From Bradyrhizobium sp. CER78 (lineage in GTDB: Bacteria > Pseudomonadota > Alphaproteobacteria > Rhizobiales > Xanthobacteraceae), in contig NZ_JARVWP010000003.1 of NCBI RefSeq assembly GCF_029846235.1, positions 532,333 to 596,332 on the forward strand: a stretch of 64,000 nucleotides of DNA, given 5' to 3'. The position numbers and the translations under genes are program-made. Positions 8,464-17,889 of the stretch are shown here, in pieces (position 1 is the first letter of the stretch; each line of letters begins with the position of its first letter). Under the pieces are notes generated by a model. It was not told where the DNA came from. It made no database searches and saw only the letters and a program-made list of their open reading frames with translations.

Positions 8464-9114
8464 TTAAGGCGCCGGCGCGATCAATGTGCTGCCGGTTGCG
8501 GCGCTGCCCTGCGTCCTGCAGCGATCGCCTTCGAGCTTGAGCCGGCCGCTCGCCAGCAGCCGCAACGCCTCCGGATAGATGCGATGCTCGATTCCGATCA
8601 CGCGTGCGGCGAGCGTCTCGGGCGTGTCATCGTCGGCCACAGTCACCGCACCCTGCATCACGATCGGTCCGGCATCGGTCTCCGGGATCACGAAATGCAC
8701 CGTCGCGCCGGACAGCTTGACCCCTGCACGCAACGCTTGGCCGTGCGGGTCGAGGCCGGGAAAGCACGGCAGCAGCGAGGGATGGATGTTGAGCATCCGC
8801 CCGTACCAGTGCCGCGCGAAGTCGGCCGTGAACAGCCGCATGAAACCGCCGAGGCAGATCAGCTCGACCCGGTTGTCGTCGAGCGCCTTTTGCAGCACCG
8901 CCTCGAAGCCCGCGCGATCCTTGCCGAACGGCTTGCTCGCGATGACGACGGTGGGAATGCCGCTGGCGGCCGCCTTCTCCAGCCCGGGCGCGTCGGCGCG
9001 GTTGGAGATCACGACCGCGATCTCGGCCGGAAAGTCCGCAGCCTTCGCAGCCTCAATCAACGCGGCCATGTTGGAGCCGCGGCCGGAGATCAGGATGGCT
9101 GTGCGGCGCTTCAT
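8464..9114 (-). CDS. purN: Phosphoribosylglycinamide formyltransferase
   Basis: The 216-residue enzyme transfers a formyl group from 10-formyltetrahydrofolate to GAR, step three of purine synthesis. The N-terminal '[15 protein letters not shown]' loop binds the substrate phosphate. The catalytic trio is N109 and H111 ('LNIHPSLLP') and D147 ('PETDAGPIV'), matching N106, H108 and D144 of the E. coli enzyme (212 residues). Its ATG overlaps the purM stop by four bases, so the two are translationally coupled. Confidence 0.97.
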   Translation of the reverse strand: MKRRTAILISGRGSNMAALIEAAKAADFPAEIAVVISNRADAPGLEKAAASGIPTVVIASKPFGKDRAGFEAVLQKALDDNRVELICLGGFMRLFTADFARHWYGRMLNIHPSLLPCFPGLDPHGQALRAGVKLSGATVHFVIPETDAGPIVMQGAVTVADDDTPETLAARVIGIEHRIYPEALRLLASGRLKLEGDRCRTQGSAATGSTLIAPAP

Positions 9115-10190
9115 CGCGAGAGATCGAGATGACCGTGATAGACCACGCGATGCTCGTCCTTCGCCTCGATCACCTCGCCGAGCAGCGTCACGGTCTCGCC
9201 GCCGGCGGTGAAGGCCTCGGTCACCGCATCGACCGCATCGGCCTTGACGATCGCGATCATGCCGATGCCGCAGTTGAAGGTGCGCAGCAGCTCAATCTCG
9301 GCGATGCCGCCCTGCTCGGCCAGCCATTTGAACACCGGCAACACCGGCAGCCGCGCCAGATCGATGCCGACGCCGAGATGCTTCGGCAGCACGCGCGGAA
9401 TATTGTCGGTGAAGCCGCCGCCGGTGATATGGGCGAGGCCCTTCACCGCGCCCGTCTCGCGGATCGCGCGCAGGCAGGATTTCACATAGAGCTTGGTCGG
9501 CGTCAGCAGCGCCGCGCCGAGCGTCATGACCGGTGCGAACGGCGCCGGCGCGTCATAGGCCACGCCGGATTGCTCGACGATCTTGCGCACCAGGGAGTAG
9601 CCGTTGGAGTGCACGCCCGAGGAAGCAAGGCCAATCACGGCGTCGCCGGCCGCGATATCCCCGGTCGGCAGCAAGGTGCCGCGTTCGGCCGCACCGACGG
9701 CGAAGCCGCCGAGGTCGTAATCGCCGTCCTTGTAGAGCCCGGGCATCTCGGCGGTCTCGCCGCCGATCAGCGCGCAGCCGGATTCGCGGCAGCCCTCGGC
9801 GATGCCGGCGACGATCTGCGCGGTGGCCTCCGGATGCAGCTTGCCGCAGGCGAAATAGTCGAGGAAGAACAGCGGTTCCGCACCCTGCACGACAAGGTCG
9901 TTGACCGACATCGCGACGAGATCGATGCCGATGCCGCCGTGGATGCCGGTCTCGATCGCGATCTTCAGCTTGGTGCCGACGCCATCGGTCGCGGCCACCA
10001 GGACAGGATCCTTGAAGCCCGCGGCCTTGAGGTCGAACAGCCCGCCGAATCCGCCGATCTCGGCGTCCGCGCCGGGCCGTGCGGTCGCCCGCACCATCGG
10101 CTTGATCAGATCGACAAGACGATTGCCGGCGTCGATATCGACACCCGAATCCGCGTAGGTGAGCCCGTTTTTGCGCTCGGTCATGCCCAA
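9111..10190 (-). CDS. purM: Phosphoribosylformylglycinamidine cyclo-ligase (AIR synthetase)
   Basis: The 359-residue protein closes the imidazole ring of FGAM using ATP to give AIR, step five of purine synthesis. Family landmarks include '[20 protein letters not shown]', '[19 protein letters not shown]', '[13 protein letters not shown]' and '[16 protein letters not shown]'. Length agrees with the family. It is the first gene of a purM-purN operon on the minus strand and diverges from the phosphatidyltransferase gene at 10345. Confidence 0.98.
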   Translation of the reverse strand: MGMTERKNGLTYADSGVDIDAGNRLVDLIKPMVRATARPGADAEIGGFGGLFDLKAAGFKDPVLVAATDGVGTKLKIAIETGIHGGIGIDLVAMSVNDLVVQGAEPLFFLDYFACGKLHPEATAQIVAGIAEGCRESGCALIGGETAEMPGLYKDGDYDLGGFAVGAAERGTLLPTGDIAAGDAVIGLASSGVHSNGYSLVRKIVEQSGVAYDAPAPFAPVMTLGAALLTPTKLYVKSCLRAIRETGAVKGLAHITGGGFTDNIPRVLPKHLGVGIDLARLPVLPVFKWLAEQGGIAEIELLRTFNCGIGMIAIVKADAVDAVTEAFTAGGETVTLLGEVIEAKDEHRVVYHGHLDLSR

Positions 10191-10344
10191 TTCCAGATGG
10201 TTAGGGGCTGGTTACGAGGAATTCCGCCCCCGCGCAATGGCTCGCGGCGATGCTGCCGCGATACTATGTAGATAACACCCGGCCGTCGCGCAAAAGAGCC
10301 GGATATCGAGTAAAATCAGGCTTCTAGCCGGGAAGCGACTCAAC

Positions 10345-10887
10345 TTGAGCATACCGAACATCATTACCCTCGGCCGCATCATCCTGGTGCCGGTGATCGT
10401 CTGGGCCATCGTGTCCAGCCAGATGGAGATCGCTTTCGCGATCTTCGTGATCGCCGGCGTGTCGGACGCGGTCGACGGTTTCCTCGCCAAGCGCTTCAAC
10501 ATGACGAGCGAGCTCGGCGCCCTGCTCGACCCGCTCGCCGACAAGGCGCTGCTGGTGTCGATCTATGTCGCGCTCGGAATCTGGGGCGCGGTGCCGCGCT
10601 GGATCGTGATTCTCGTGGTGTCGCGCGACATCATGATCGTCTCCGCCGTGATTGTGTCATGGTTGTTCGACAAGCCGGTCGAGATGAAGCCGCTGATGGT
10701 GTCGAAGCTGAACACGGTGGCGCAGGTCGGCTTCGCGGCGTTGGTGCTGGCCTCGCTCGGCTTCGGCTTCGAGCCGCATCCCTACGACTGGATCCTGATG
10801 GGCCTCGTCACGATCTTTACTTTGGGCTCGGTGTCCCTCTATCTCGTGGAGTGGGTGCGGCACATGAGCACGATCGAGGCTCGGTAG
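10345..10887 (+). CDS. CDP-alcohol phosphatidyltransferase (PgsA-like)
   Basis: The 180-residue membrane protein has the CDP-alcohol phosphotransferase motif D-x2-D-G-x2-A-(K/R)-...-G-x3-D-x3-D: D41, D44, G45, G58, D62 and D66 within 'SDAVDGFLAKRFN' and 'SELGALLDPLADK'. Five to six helices fit the family. Such enzymes make phosphatidylglycerophosphate or related head-group products from CDP-diacylglycerol. Bradyrhizobia have several paralogues, so I do not assign pgsA outright. TTG at 10345 begins the protein SIPNIITLGRI, which matches typical family N termini. Confidence 0.88.
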   Translation: MSIPNIITLGRIILVPVIVWAIVSSQMEIAFAIFVIAGVSDAVDGFLAKRFNMTSELGALLDPLADKALLVSIYVALGIWGAVPRWIVILVVSRDIMIVSAVIVSWLFDKPVEMKPLMVSKLNTVAQVGFAALVLASLGFGFEPHPYDWILMGLVTIFTLGSVSLYLVEWVRHMSTIEAR

Positions 10888-10945
10888 AGCATGATCCGCA
10901 GATCGGTTCTCGCGCGACAAACGCGAAGCGTTTGCGCGGATTAGA
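10888..10945. repeat. Fragment related to repeat family C
   Basis: AGCATGATCC directly after the stop codon matches the first bases of the family C elements at 36083 and 56880. It is followed by a different hairpin (CGCGCGACAAACGCGAAGCGTTTGCGCG) of the GCG-TTTGCGC type common in these genomes. It looks like a variant or degraded element and falls between the phosphatidyltransferase and hdaA. Confidence 0.5.
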
Positions 10946-10962
10946 GTGGTTTGGAGACTTGT

Positions 10963-11640
10963 GTGGCCAGTAGCGTTCAACCTCGTCAATTGGCCTTGGC
11001 CTTGCCGCACGAGGAGAAACTGACCCGCGACGATTTCCTCGAAGGGCCTGCCAATGAAGCCGCGCTGGCGCTAATCGACGGCTGGCCCGACTGGCCGAAT
11101 CGAATCATGCTGCTGGTGGGCCCCGACGGCTCCGGCAAGAGCCACCTCGCCGCGATCTGGGCCGAGAGCGCCGGCGCACGCGCGACCGCGGCGCATGCGC
11201 TGACCGCCGACACCGTGCCGGCAGCGCTCGCGACCGGTGCGCTGGTGGTCGAGGATCTGAGGCCGTCGGATTTCGACGAGCGCGCGATGTTTCATCTGAT
11301 GAATCTGGCGCGTCAGGACGATGCCTACGTGCTGATCACGGCCCGCTTGCCGCCGTCGGCGTTCGAGATCGAGCTGCGCGACCTGCGGTCCCGGCTCCGC
11401 GCGGTGCCGACGGTGACGTTGCTGCCGCCCGACGACCAGCTGTTCCGCGGCCTGATCGTCAAGTTCTGCGCCGACCGCCAGATGAGCGTGGACGAGCCGC
11501 TGGTCAGCTACCTGACAAACCGGATCGAGCGCTCCTATGCCGCCGTCCGCCAGGCGGTCGAGCTGCTGGATACCGAGGCGCTGCGGCTCGGCCGGCCGGT
11601 GACCCGGGCGCTGGCGGCCGAACTGTTGCGGGACGCCTGA
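10963..11640 (+). CDS. hdaA: DnaA-family regulator HdaA (regulatory inactivation of DnaA)
   Basis: The 225-residue protein matches Hda/HdaA, a truncated DnaA-like AAA+ protein. With the sliding clamp it promotes hydrolysis of DnaA-ATP and limits re-initiation. Residues 9-15 ('QLALALP') form the N-terminal clamp-binding motif. Walker A is 'GPDGSGKSH' at 53-61 and the Walker B-like segment is 'ALVVEDL'. The C-terminal DNA-binding domain of DnaA is absent. GTG at 10963 is preferred over TTG at 10951 because GGAGA lies 5 bases upstream. It precedes ppk on the same strand. Confidence 0.9.
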   Translation: MASSVQPRQLALALPHEEKLTRDDFLEGPANEAALALIDGWPDWPNRIMLLVGPDGSGKSHLAAIWAESAGARATAAHALTADTVPAALATGALVVEDLRPSDFDERAMFHLMNLARQDDAYVLITARLPPSAFEIELRDLRSRLRAVPTVTLLPPDDQLFRGLIVKFCADRQMSVDEPLVSYLTNRIERSYAAVRQAVELLDTEALRLGRPVTRALAAELLRDA

Positions 11641-11681
11641 GCGGACCTGCGGCTTGACGGCGCGGGCCGGCGGAACATCAA

Positions 11682-11714
11682 TGTCATCGAAACGTCATCG
11701 CAATATCACATGGT
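11682..11714 (+). promoter_or_regulatory. Pho-box-like triple repeat upstream of ppk
   Basis: Three 7-mers occur at exact 11-base spacing: TGTCATC (11682), CGTCATC (11693) and TATCACA (11704). PhoB binds tandem 11-base units of CTGTCAT-type followed by an AT-rich 4-mer; here the 4-mers are GAAA, GCAA and TGGT. The array lies about 60 bases before the ppk ATG. The periodicity is seen directly; PhoB control is inferred. Confidence 0.55.
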
Positions 11715-11771
11715 CTCTGCGGCCTTCGGTTAGACCGCTCCGGCCCCTGCCCCGAATTGGACCAGCACTTG

Positions 11772-13976
11772 ATGGACTCGGCACAAGCACCTGAAATCAA
11801 AGAGAAAGAGGCGGAACTCCCGCCCGTCCCCGCGATCGCTACCAGTCCCGAGCGATTCATCAACCGGGAGCTCTCCTGGCTGCACTTCAACCGGCGGGTG
11901 CTCGAGGAATCGGTCAACACAGGCCATCCCGTGCTGGAGCGGGTCCGCTTCCTGTCGATTTCGGCGAACAATCTCGACGAGTTCTTCATGGTCCGCGTCG
12001 CCGGTATCAAGGCGCAGGTCCGTGAGGGCATCGCCGAGCGCAGCCCGGACGGCCTGCTCCCGGCCGAGCAGCTCGTGATGATCAACAAGACGGTCTCGCA
12101 GCTCGCCTCCGACCAGCAGGCGATCTGGAGCGACCTGCGCGATATCCTCTCCAAGGTCGGCATCCAGCTGGTCGATGGGCGCGATGTCACCAGGTCCGAG
12201 CGCGCCTGGATCGAGGATCACTTCCTCCACAGCATCTTCCCGCTGCTGACCCCGCTGGCGATCGACCCCGCGCATCCGTTCCCGTTCATCCCGAATCTCG
12301 GCTTCACGGTCGCGCTGCAATTGTCGCGGATCGCCGACGGCAAGGCGATGAACGCGCTGATCCGCATGCCCGGCAAGATCGACCGCTTCCTCCGCATTCC
12401 CTCGACGAAGGAAGGCGCGCCGGCGCGGCTGATCACGCTCGAGCAGGCCACCGGTCTGTTCATCGGCCGCCTGTTCCCCGGCTACACCGTCAAGGGCCAG
12501 GGCGCATTCCGCATCATCAGGGACTCCGAACTCGAAATCGAGGAAGAGGCCGAAGACCTCGTTCGCCTGTTCGAGACTGCCCTCAAGCGCCGCCGGCGCG
12601 GGTCGGTGATCCGGCTCGAGATCGAGGCCTCGATGCCCGAAGAGCTGCGCGTCTTCGTGCAGCACGCCCTGTCGGCAGCGGACGATGAGGTGATCCTGGT
12701 CGACGGCGTGCTCGCGATGAATGAGCTGTCGCAGCTCACCCGCCTCAATCGCCCCGATCTCGAATTCCCGCCCTATGTGCCGCGCCATCCCGAGCGCGTG
12801 CGCGACCATGGCGGCGACATCTTTGCCGCTATCAGGCAGAAGGACCTCGTGGTCCACCACCCCTACGAATCCTTCGACGTCGTCGTCCAGTTCCTGCAAC
12901 AGGCAGCGCGCGATCCCGACGTGGTCGCGATCAAGCAGACGCTGTATCGCACCTCGAACAACTCGCCGATCGTGCGTGCGCTCGCCGAGGCCGCCGAAGC
13001 CGGCAAGTCGGTGACCGCGCTGATCGAACTCAAGGCGCGGTTCGACGAGGAAGCCAACATCCGCTGGGCGCGCGACCTCGAACGCGCCGGCGTCCAGGTG
13101 GTCTACGGCTTCATCGAACTGAAGACGCATGCCAAGCTGTCGATGGTGGTGCGCCGCGAGGGCGGCAACCTCACCACCTATGTGCACACCGGCACCGGCA
13201 ATTATCATCCGGTCACCGCGCGCATCTACACCGACCTCTCCTATTTCACCTCGGATCCGATCATCGGCCGCGACGTCGCGCGGGTGTTCAACTACATCAC
13301 CGGCTATGCCGAGCCGAGCGACATCGAGAAGATGGCGGTGTCGCCGCTGACGCTGCGCAAGCGGATCATCGAGCACATCCATGGCGAGATCGCCCACGTC
13401 AAGCACGGCCGGCCCGGCGCGGTCTGGATGAAAATGAATGCGCTGGTCGACCCCGACATCATCGACGCACTGTATGAGGCCTCGCAGGCCGGCGTCTCGG
13501 TCGAGCTCGTGGTGCGCGGCATCTGCTGCCTGCGGCCCGGGCTGCCCGGATTGTCGGAGAACATCCGCGTCAAATCGGTGATCGGCCGGTTCCTGGAACA
13601 CGGCCGAATTTATTGCTTCGGCATGGGCCAGGGCCTGCCGAGCACAAAAGCTGCTGTGTATATCTCGTCCGCCGACATGATGCCGCGCAACCTCGACCGC
13701 CGCGTCGAGGTTCTCTGTCCGCTGCAAAATCCCACGGTGCATCAGCAGGTTCTCGAACAGATCATGGTCGCGAACCTGAAGGACACCGAGCAGAGCTGGC
13801 AATTGTTGCCCGACGGATCGTCAACGCGTATGAAGGCCGCGAAAGGCGAAGAGCCTTTCAACCTGCATGACTATTTTATGACAAATCCGAGTCTGTCCGG
13901 CCGTGGTAAGTCTCTCAAGGAATCTTCACCGCGCCGTCTCACGCGTCGCAACGAGCGTCAGCAGCCATCGTCTTAA
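11772..13976 (+). CDS. ppk: Polyphosphate kinase 1
   Basis: The 734-residue enzyme reversibly transfers the ATP gamma-phosphate to polyphosphate. The PPK1 domains are in order: N-terminal ('[17 protein letters not shown]'), middle, and two C-terminal phospholipase-D-like halves. The autophosphorylated histidine is H472 in '[11 protein letters not shown]', with the second conserved histidine H453 in '[11 protein letters not shown]', spaced 19 residues as in E. coli. ATG at 11772 is preferred to an in-frame TTG at 11757. ppx starts 12 bases after its stop, so ppk-ppx form an operon. A Pho-box-like array precedes it. Confidence 0.97.
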   Translation: MDSAQAPEIKEKEAELPPVPAIATSPERFINRELSWLHFNRRVLEESVNTGHPVLERVRFLSISANNLDEFFMVRVAGIKAQVREGIAERSPDGLLPAEQLVMINKTVSQLASDQQAIWSDLRDILSKVGIQLVDGRDVTRSERAWIEDHFLHSIFPLLTPLAIDPAHPFPFIPNLGFTVALQLSRIADGKAMNALIRMPGKIDRFLRIPSTKEGAPARLITLEQATGLFIGRLFPGYTVKGQGAFRIIRDSELEIEEEAEDLVRLFETALKRRRRGSVIRLEIEASMPEELRVFVQHALSAADDEVILVDGVLAMNELSQLTRLNRPDLEFPPYVPRHPERVRDHGGDIFAAIRQKDLVVHHPYESFDVVVQFLQQAARDPDVVAIKQTLYRTSNNSPIVRALAEAAEAGKSVTALIELKARFDEEANIRWARDLERAGVQVVYGFIELKTHAKLSMVVRREGGNLTTYVHTGTGNYHPVTARIYTDLSYFTSDPIIGRDVARVFNYITGYAEPSDIEKMAVSPLTLRKRIIEHIHGEIAHVKHGRPGAVWMKMNALVDPDIIDALYEASQAGVSVELVVRGICCLRPGLPGLSENIRVKSVIGRFLEHGRIYCFGMGQGLPSTKAAVYISSADMMPRNLDRRVEVLCPLQNPTVHQQVLEQIMVANLKDTEQSWQLLPDGSSTRMKAAKGEEPFNLHDYFMTNPSLSGRGKSLKESSPRRLTRRNERQQPSS

Positions 13977-13988
13977 GGGGGCCTTACG

Positions 13989-15491
13989 GTGAAGCGGCCG
14001 CGGAAGCGCGCTTCCAGCGTCGCTGTGATCGATATCGGCTCGAACTCGGTTCGTCTCGTGGTTTACGAGTCGATGGCGCGCAGCCTCATCACCATCTTCA
14101 ACGAGAAGGCGCTGTGCGGGCTCGGGCGCGAGGTGCAGAGCACCGGCCTGCTCGCAACCGATGCGGTCAACAAGGCGCTCACCGCGCTGCGCCGCTTTCG
14201 TGCGCTGTGCAGGATCCAGCAGGTCGGCCGCGTCTACGCGATCGCGACCGCCGCCTGCCGCGACGCCAAGAACGGTCCGGACTTCATCGCCAAGGCCGAG
14301 CGGATCTGCGGCGCCAAGATCGAGATTCTCACCGGACCGCGTGAAGCGAAGCTGTCGGCGCTCGGCGTCGTCTCGGGCATACACAATCCGAACGGCATCG
14401 TCGGCGATCTCGGCGGCGGCTCGCTCGAGCTGATCGACGTCAAGGGCAACCGTGTACGCAGCGGCGTGACTCTGCCGCTCGGCAGCCTCGCGCTGCAGGA
14501 CCTCTCGAACAAATCGCTCAAGCGCGCCGAACGCATCGTCAAGAACGAGCTGCTCGGCGTCGCCCAGCTCAAGACCGGCCGCGGCCGCACCTTCTACGCG
14601 GTCGGCGGCACCTGGCGCGCGCTCGCGCGCATCCACATCATCCAGAGCGGCTATCCGCTCAAGGTGATGCACGGCTATTCGATTCCTGCCGTCGACGCGC
14701 TCGACTTCGCGCAGCGGCTGCGGCGGCTCGCGGCCACCAACATGCTGGCCAACATCGAATCGATCGCCGATGCGCGGCGGCCGCTGCTCGCCTATGCCGC
14801 GCTCGTGCTCGAATACATCATCCGCGTCGCGCAGCCGAAGACCATCGTGTTCTCGACCTTCGGCGTGCGCGAGGGCCTGCTCTACGAGATGCTGCCGCCG
14901 GCCGAGCGGGCCAAGGACGGGCTGGCCTGCGCCGCCCAGAACCTCAACGAATTGCTGTCGCGCTCCGCCCGCCACGCCCAGGAACTGACCGCCTGGACCG
15001 ACCGCCTGGTGCGCGTCGTCAGGCTGCGCGAGACCGAGGAAGACCGCCGGCTGCGTCACGTCGCCTGCCTGCTCTCCGACATCGGCTGGCGGGTGCATCC
15101 CGATCATCGCGGCGAGGAAACCCTCAGCCTGATCATGAACGGCAATTTCGGCTCGATCACGCATCAGGGGCGTGCCTTCGTCGCGCTCTCGGTGTTCTAT
15201 CGCTACGCCGGCCTCAGTGAGGAAAACGAACCGCCGCCGCAGATCCGTGCGCTGGTGACGCCGGCGATGGACGAGCGCGCGCGCGTGCTCGGCGCTGCGT
15301 TCCGCGTCGCGCATCTGATCACGGCGGCGCGCACCGGCGTGCTGCCGGCAACTCATTTCCGCACCCAGGGCCGCAAGCTGATGCTGGTGTTCGAGCACCG
15401 GATGGTTGATCTGGTCGCCGATCGCGTCGGCAGCCGCTTCAGGCAATTGGCGCGGCTGGTCGGGCGCGCCGGCTCGATCGTGCGGCGCTAG
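13989..15491 (+). CDS. ppx: Exopolyphosphatase (Ppx/GppA family)
   Basis: The 500-residue protein belongs to the ASKHA (actin-like) Ppx/GppA family, which removes terminal phosphates from polyphosphate or pppGpp. Phosphate-binding loops are visible as 'VIDIGSNSVRLVVYE' near residues 13-27 and 'VGDLGGGSLELI' near 138-149. A C-terminal HD-like helical region ('HVACLLSDIGWRVHPDHR') completes the long form. GTG at 13989 is preceded by AAGGGGG. Coupling to ppk indicates polyphosphate turnover; GppA activity cannot be excluded. Confidence 0.95.
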   Translation: MKRPRKRASSVAVIDIGSNSVRLVVYESMARSLITIFNEKALCGLGREVQSTGLLATDAVNKALTALRRFRALCRIQQVGRVYAIATAACRDAKNGPDFIAKAERICGAKIEILTGPREAKLSALGVVSGIHNPNGIVGDLGGGSLELIDVKGNRVRSGVTLPLGSLALQDLSNKSLKRAERIVKNELLGVAQLKTGRGRTFYAVGGTWRALARIHIIQSGYPLKVMHGYSIPAVDALDFAQRLRRLAATNMLANIESIADARRPLLAYAALVLEYIIRVAQPKTIVFSTFGVREGLLYEMLPPAERAKDGLACAAQNLNELLSRSARHAQELTAWTDRLVRVVRLRETEEDRRLRHVACLLSDIGWRVHPDHRGEETLSLIMNGNFGSITHQGRAFVALSVFYRYAGLSEENEPPPQIRALVTPAMDERARVLGAAFRVAHLITAARTGVLPATHFRTQGRKLMLVFEHRMVDLVADRVGSRFRQLARLVGRAGSIVRR

Positions 15492-15503
15492 AGAAAATCC
15501 CGC

Positions 15504-16343
15504 TCACGCCGCCTTGGCGGCCTGCTTGGCCTTCCTGAGCGCCTGACGGCGCCAGATCGATCCGACGGCCAGCACCACGATAATGCCGAGCACCGCGAGC
15601 GTGATCTCGCCGCCGCTGCCGCCATGCGCGAATTGCGGCGACATCCCGATCGACGTCAGCCAGGAATCGAGCCTGGCGCCGAGCGGTCCGGCGAACAGCG
15701 CATCGAGCTTCGGATGCACGGCCGGGTCGGTCGCGATGACGTCACCCGCGATCCAGCCGAGCAGCGCCGCGCCGGCCCAGACCAGGATCGGCAGCTTGGT
15801 GAGCAGCGCCATGATCAGCGCCGCGCCGGCAACGATCAGGGGAACGCTGATCGCAAGGCCGAGCACCAGCAGCGGCACGCTGCCGTTTGCGGCGGCCGCC
15901 ACCGCGATCACATTGTCGAGGCTCATCACGATATCGGCGACGACGACGATCTGAACCGCGGCCCACAGATGCGAGGCCGCATGCACGCTGTCCTCGTCCT
16001 CCTGCTCCGGCACCAAGAGCTTGGCGGCGATCACGATCAGCGCCAGTCCGCCGACGAGCTTCAGGTAAGGAAGCTCCATCAGGCTGGCGACGATGCCGGT
16101 GAAGATGACGCGCAGCAGCACCGCCGCGGCGGCGCCGAGAATCATGCCCCACAGACGCTGGCGCGGTGCGAGCCCGCGGCAGGCCATCGCGATCACGAGC
16201 GCGTTGTCGCCCGACAGCAGGACGTTGATCCAGATGATCTTGCCGACGGCGACCCAGAAGGTCGGCGTCGCCATCTCGTTCTTGAACTCGGTGAAGAACG
16301 CGCCGATGTACGCCGGATCAAAGATCTGCCACAGCCAGTCCAC
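15504..16343 (-). CDS. TerC-family integral membrane protein
   Basis: The protein of 279 residues has the TerC pattern: 'VGKIIWINVLLSGDNALVIAM' in the first half and 'VVVADIVMSLDNVIAVAAAA' in the second, both with the acidic-Asn pair (GDN, LDN) typical of the family. About seven to eight hydrophobic segments are present. TerC proteins are tied to tellurite resistance and to manganese export or loading of exported metalloproteins. GTG at 16343, with AGGA 6 bases upstream, is preferred over the longer frame to 16442, whose extension crosses a perfect hairpin. It is convergent with ppx. Substrate is uncertain. Confidence 0.88.
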   Translation of the reverse strand: MDWLWQIFDPAYIGAFFTEFKNEMATPTFWVAVGKIIWINVLLSGDNALVIAMACRGLAPRQRLWGMILGAAAAVLLRVIFTGIVASLMELPYLKLVGGLALIVIAAKLLVPEQEDEDSVHAASHLWAAVQIVVVADIVMSLDNVIAVAAAANGSVPLLVLGLAISVPLIVAGAALIMALLTKLPILVWAGAALLGWIAGDVIATDPAVHPKLDALFAGPLGARLDSWLTSIGMSPQFAHGGSGGEITLAVLGIIVVLAVGSIWRRQALRKAKQAAKAA

Positions 16344-16412
16344 AGCGAGTCCTATTCGTCGGCCTTGCGGCCGCCCCTGGCGGCGGTCGTCCGCCGCTCC
16401 CCAGTTTATTTC

Positions 16413-16440
16413 GACACGGTCTCCTCCAGGAGACCGTGTC
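16413..16440. terminator. Perfect 13-bp hairpin after ndk
   Basis: GACACGGTCTCCT and AGGAGACCGTGTC are perfectly complementary across a 2-base centre. The hairpin lies 18 bases past the ndk stop (minus strand) and upstream of the TerC-family start. There is no T-tract on either side, so it may act as a transcript-end stabilising stem or processing site and not as a standard terminator. Confidence 0.5.
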
Positions 16441-16458
16441 ACTTTCAGTTGTACGTCG

Positions 16459-16881
16459 TTAGCCGACGATTTCGTTACCGGCGAAGAACTGCGCGATCTC
16501 GATCACCGCGGTCTCCGGCGCATCCGAACCGTGCACCGAGTTCTCGCCGATCGACTTCGCATAGAGCTTGCGGATGGTGCCTTCGGCGGCCTTCGACGGA
16601 TCGGTCGCGCCCATCACGTCGCGATACTTCAGGATGGCGCCCTCGCCTTCCAGCACCTGGACCACGACAGGGCCCGAGGTCATGAAGTCGACCAGCTCGC
16701 CGAAGAACGGGCGTGCCTTGTGGACGGCGTAGAAGGTCTCGGCCTGGCCGCGGGTCATCTGGATGCGCTTCTGCGCCACGATCCGCAGGCCCGCCTTCTC
16801 GATCACCGCATTGACCGCGCCGGTCAGGTTGCGCTCTGTGGCATCGGGCTTGATGATCGAAAAGGTGCGTTCAATCGCCAT
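16459..16881 (-). CDS. ndk: Nucleoside diphosphate kinase
   Basis: The 140-residue enzyme equalises nucleoside triphosphate pools by ping-pong phosphate transfer. The phosphorylated histidine is H117 in 'NSVHGSDA', the family signature. '[14 protein letters not shown]' at the N terminus and '[17 protein letters not shown]' in the Kpn loop region are also standard. Full length for the family. Transcribed alone from the minus strand; a perfect hairpin follows. Confidence 0.98.
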   Translation of the reverse strand: MAIERTFSIIKPDATERNLTGAVNAVIEKAGLRIVAQKRIQMTRGQAETFYAVHKARPFFGELVDFMTSGPVVVQVLEGEGAILKYRDVMGATDPSKAAEGTIRKLYAKSIGENSVHGSDAPETAVIEIAQFFAGNEIVG

Positions 16882-17230
16882 GATTTCGTCCTTGTAAACG
16901 GTGGCTGGGAGTTGCCGGGGCTTATATCGGCGCGATGGGGTAACGGCAAGCGACCCTGTGACGCGTTAGCCTTTAGTTTTGATGGATTTTCGCGGCGAAA
17001 ACCGTCGCCCAAGCGGTCTCCGGACAGGTGCGCTCGGCTGGCTTACCGCGATTTCACCTAGGTGAACCCATTCTGTCAGCGCCGTGCCGCTGCCGTTCAG
17101 CTCCACCCGCATAGGCTGTTCACTGATCGGACGCCTTGCTGGCCCCCCAATCCGCAAGCCTCACAGGACGTCTCGGGAAACGATGTCACCGCGGGCGCGC
17201 CGCGCGCGCCCATAGCTCGAGGAGACGATC
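16882..17230. other. Divergent intergenic region, ndk / exported protein
   Basis: These 349 bases separate ndk (minus) from the Gly/Trp/His-rich gene (plus). They hold the ndk ribosome binding site, a 14-base perfect palindrome at 17053-17066, and GAGGAGACG before the plus-strand ATG. Open frames here are short and lack ribosome binding sites, so I support no gene. Confidence 0.6.
17053..17066. promoter_or_regulatory. Perfect 14-bp palindrome TTCACCTAGGTGAA
   Basis: This perfect dyad lies between two divergent genes, 171 bases before ndk and 165 bases before the exported-protein gene. The size fits a dimeric regulator operator. No regulator is encoded next to it, so the binding protein is unknown. 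Confidence 0.35.
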
Positions 17231-17497
17231 ATGTTACGCAAGATTTCGCTTGCCGCTATTGCCGCAATTTCGCTCGGCGCCGCCGCGCTCGCCCCGACCT
17301 CCGCCTCCGCCTGGGGCGGTTGGCACGGCGGCTGGCACGGTGGATGGCACCACGGCTGGTGGGGTGGCCCGCGCGTCATCGTCGGAGGTCCGGCCTACTA
17401 CGGCGGTTACGGATATGGCTACGGCGGCTGCTACGTGCGTCGCGTGGTGCCGACCCCGTGGGGTCCCCGCTGGCGCCTGGTCAATCGTTGCTACTGA
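17231..17497 (+). CDS. Small exported Gly/Trp/His/Tyr-rich protein
   Basis: The 88-residue protein has a signal peptide (MLRKISLAAIAAISLGAAAL, cleavage near 'SASA-W' at about residue 31). A low-complexity mature part contains tandem GGWHGGWHGGW units, a GGYGYGYGG stretch and two cysteines (C67 and C87) that could pair. The C terminus 'VVPTPWGPRWRLVNRCY' recurs in rhizobial small secreted proteins by my recollection. GAGGAGACG precedes the ATG. Metal binding by the His/Trp repeats is possible but unproven. Confidence 0.8.
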   Translation: MLRKISLAAIAAISLGAAALAPTSASAWGGWHGGWHGGWHHGWWGGPRVIVGGPAYYGGYGYGYGGCYVRRVVPTPWGPRWRLVNRCY

Positions 17498-17534
17498 TCC
17501 ATCTGGTCTATCGCCCGCTCCCCTGACTGAACTC

Positions 17535-17563
17535 AGCCCCGGCCTCGCGCCGGGGCTTTTTTC
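17535..17563 (+). terminator. Rho-independent terminator
   Basis: AGCCCCGG and CCGGGGCT form a GC stem over a short loop and are followed at once by TTTTTTCT. This is a textbook intrinsic terminator, 38 bases after the exported-protein stop. Confidence 0.9.
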
Positions 17564-17706
17564 TGGCCGGGGAACCCAACCCGACGATGCGCCTCACTCC
17601 CTCAAAGGCGAGAGTAAGGCGGGCGGGAAACTAAATTCGGGGGTCGCGACTTGTCATGGCGAGGATAACTCGAACATGCGAGGTGGAACTCGCCAAGAGA
17701 CATACA

Positions 17707-17889
17707 ATGACAATGACAATGACCAAGATCGACAACGATCCCGATCAGCTTGATCGCAAGACCTGCCGTTACATCTGCGACGCCGTGGGTGAACGGCTCC
17801 AGCAAAGCTTGCGGCCAGAGCCCGCGCTTTCGTCCCGCCTCCAGCAACTCCTCGAGGAGATGCAACGGCGGGAAAACGATCACCATTAG
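17707..17889 (+). CDS. Small hypothetical protein (60 aa)
   Basis: The frame is open from 17656, but the ATG cluster at 17707 (MTMTMTKIDNDPDQLDRKT) follows AGAG and gives a compact helical, acidic protein. The core 'RKTCRYICDAVGERLQQSL' followed by 'SSRLQQLLEEMQRRE' looks like two amphipathic helices. There is no membrane segment or signal peptide. It lies 109 bases before the ABC-F gene on the same strand. I recognise no family; codon pattern and the stop before the next gene make it plausible. Confidence 0.55.
   Translation: MTMTMTKIDNDPDQLDRKTCRYICDAVGERLQQSLRPEPALSSRLQQLLEEMQRRENDHH

Noticed and set aside
11730..13802. A 690-codon minus-strand frame opposite ppk
   Set aside because: Shadow of ppk; no ribosome site or recognisable domain.
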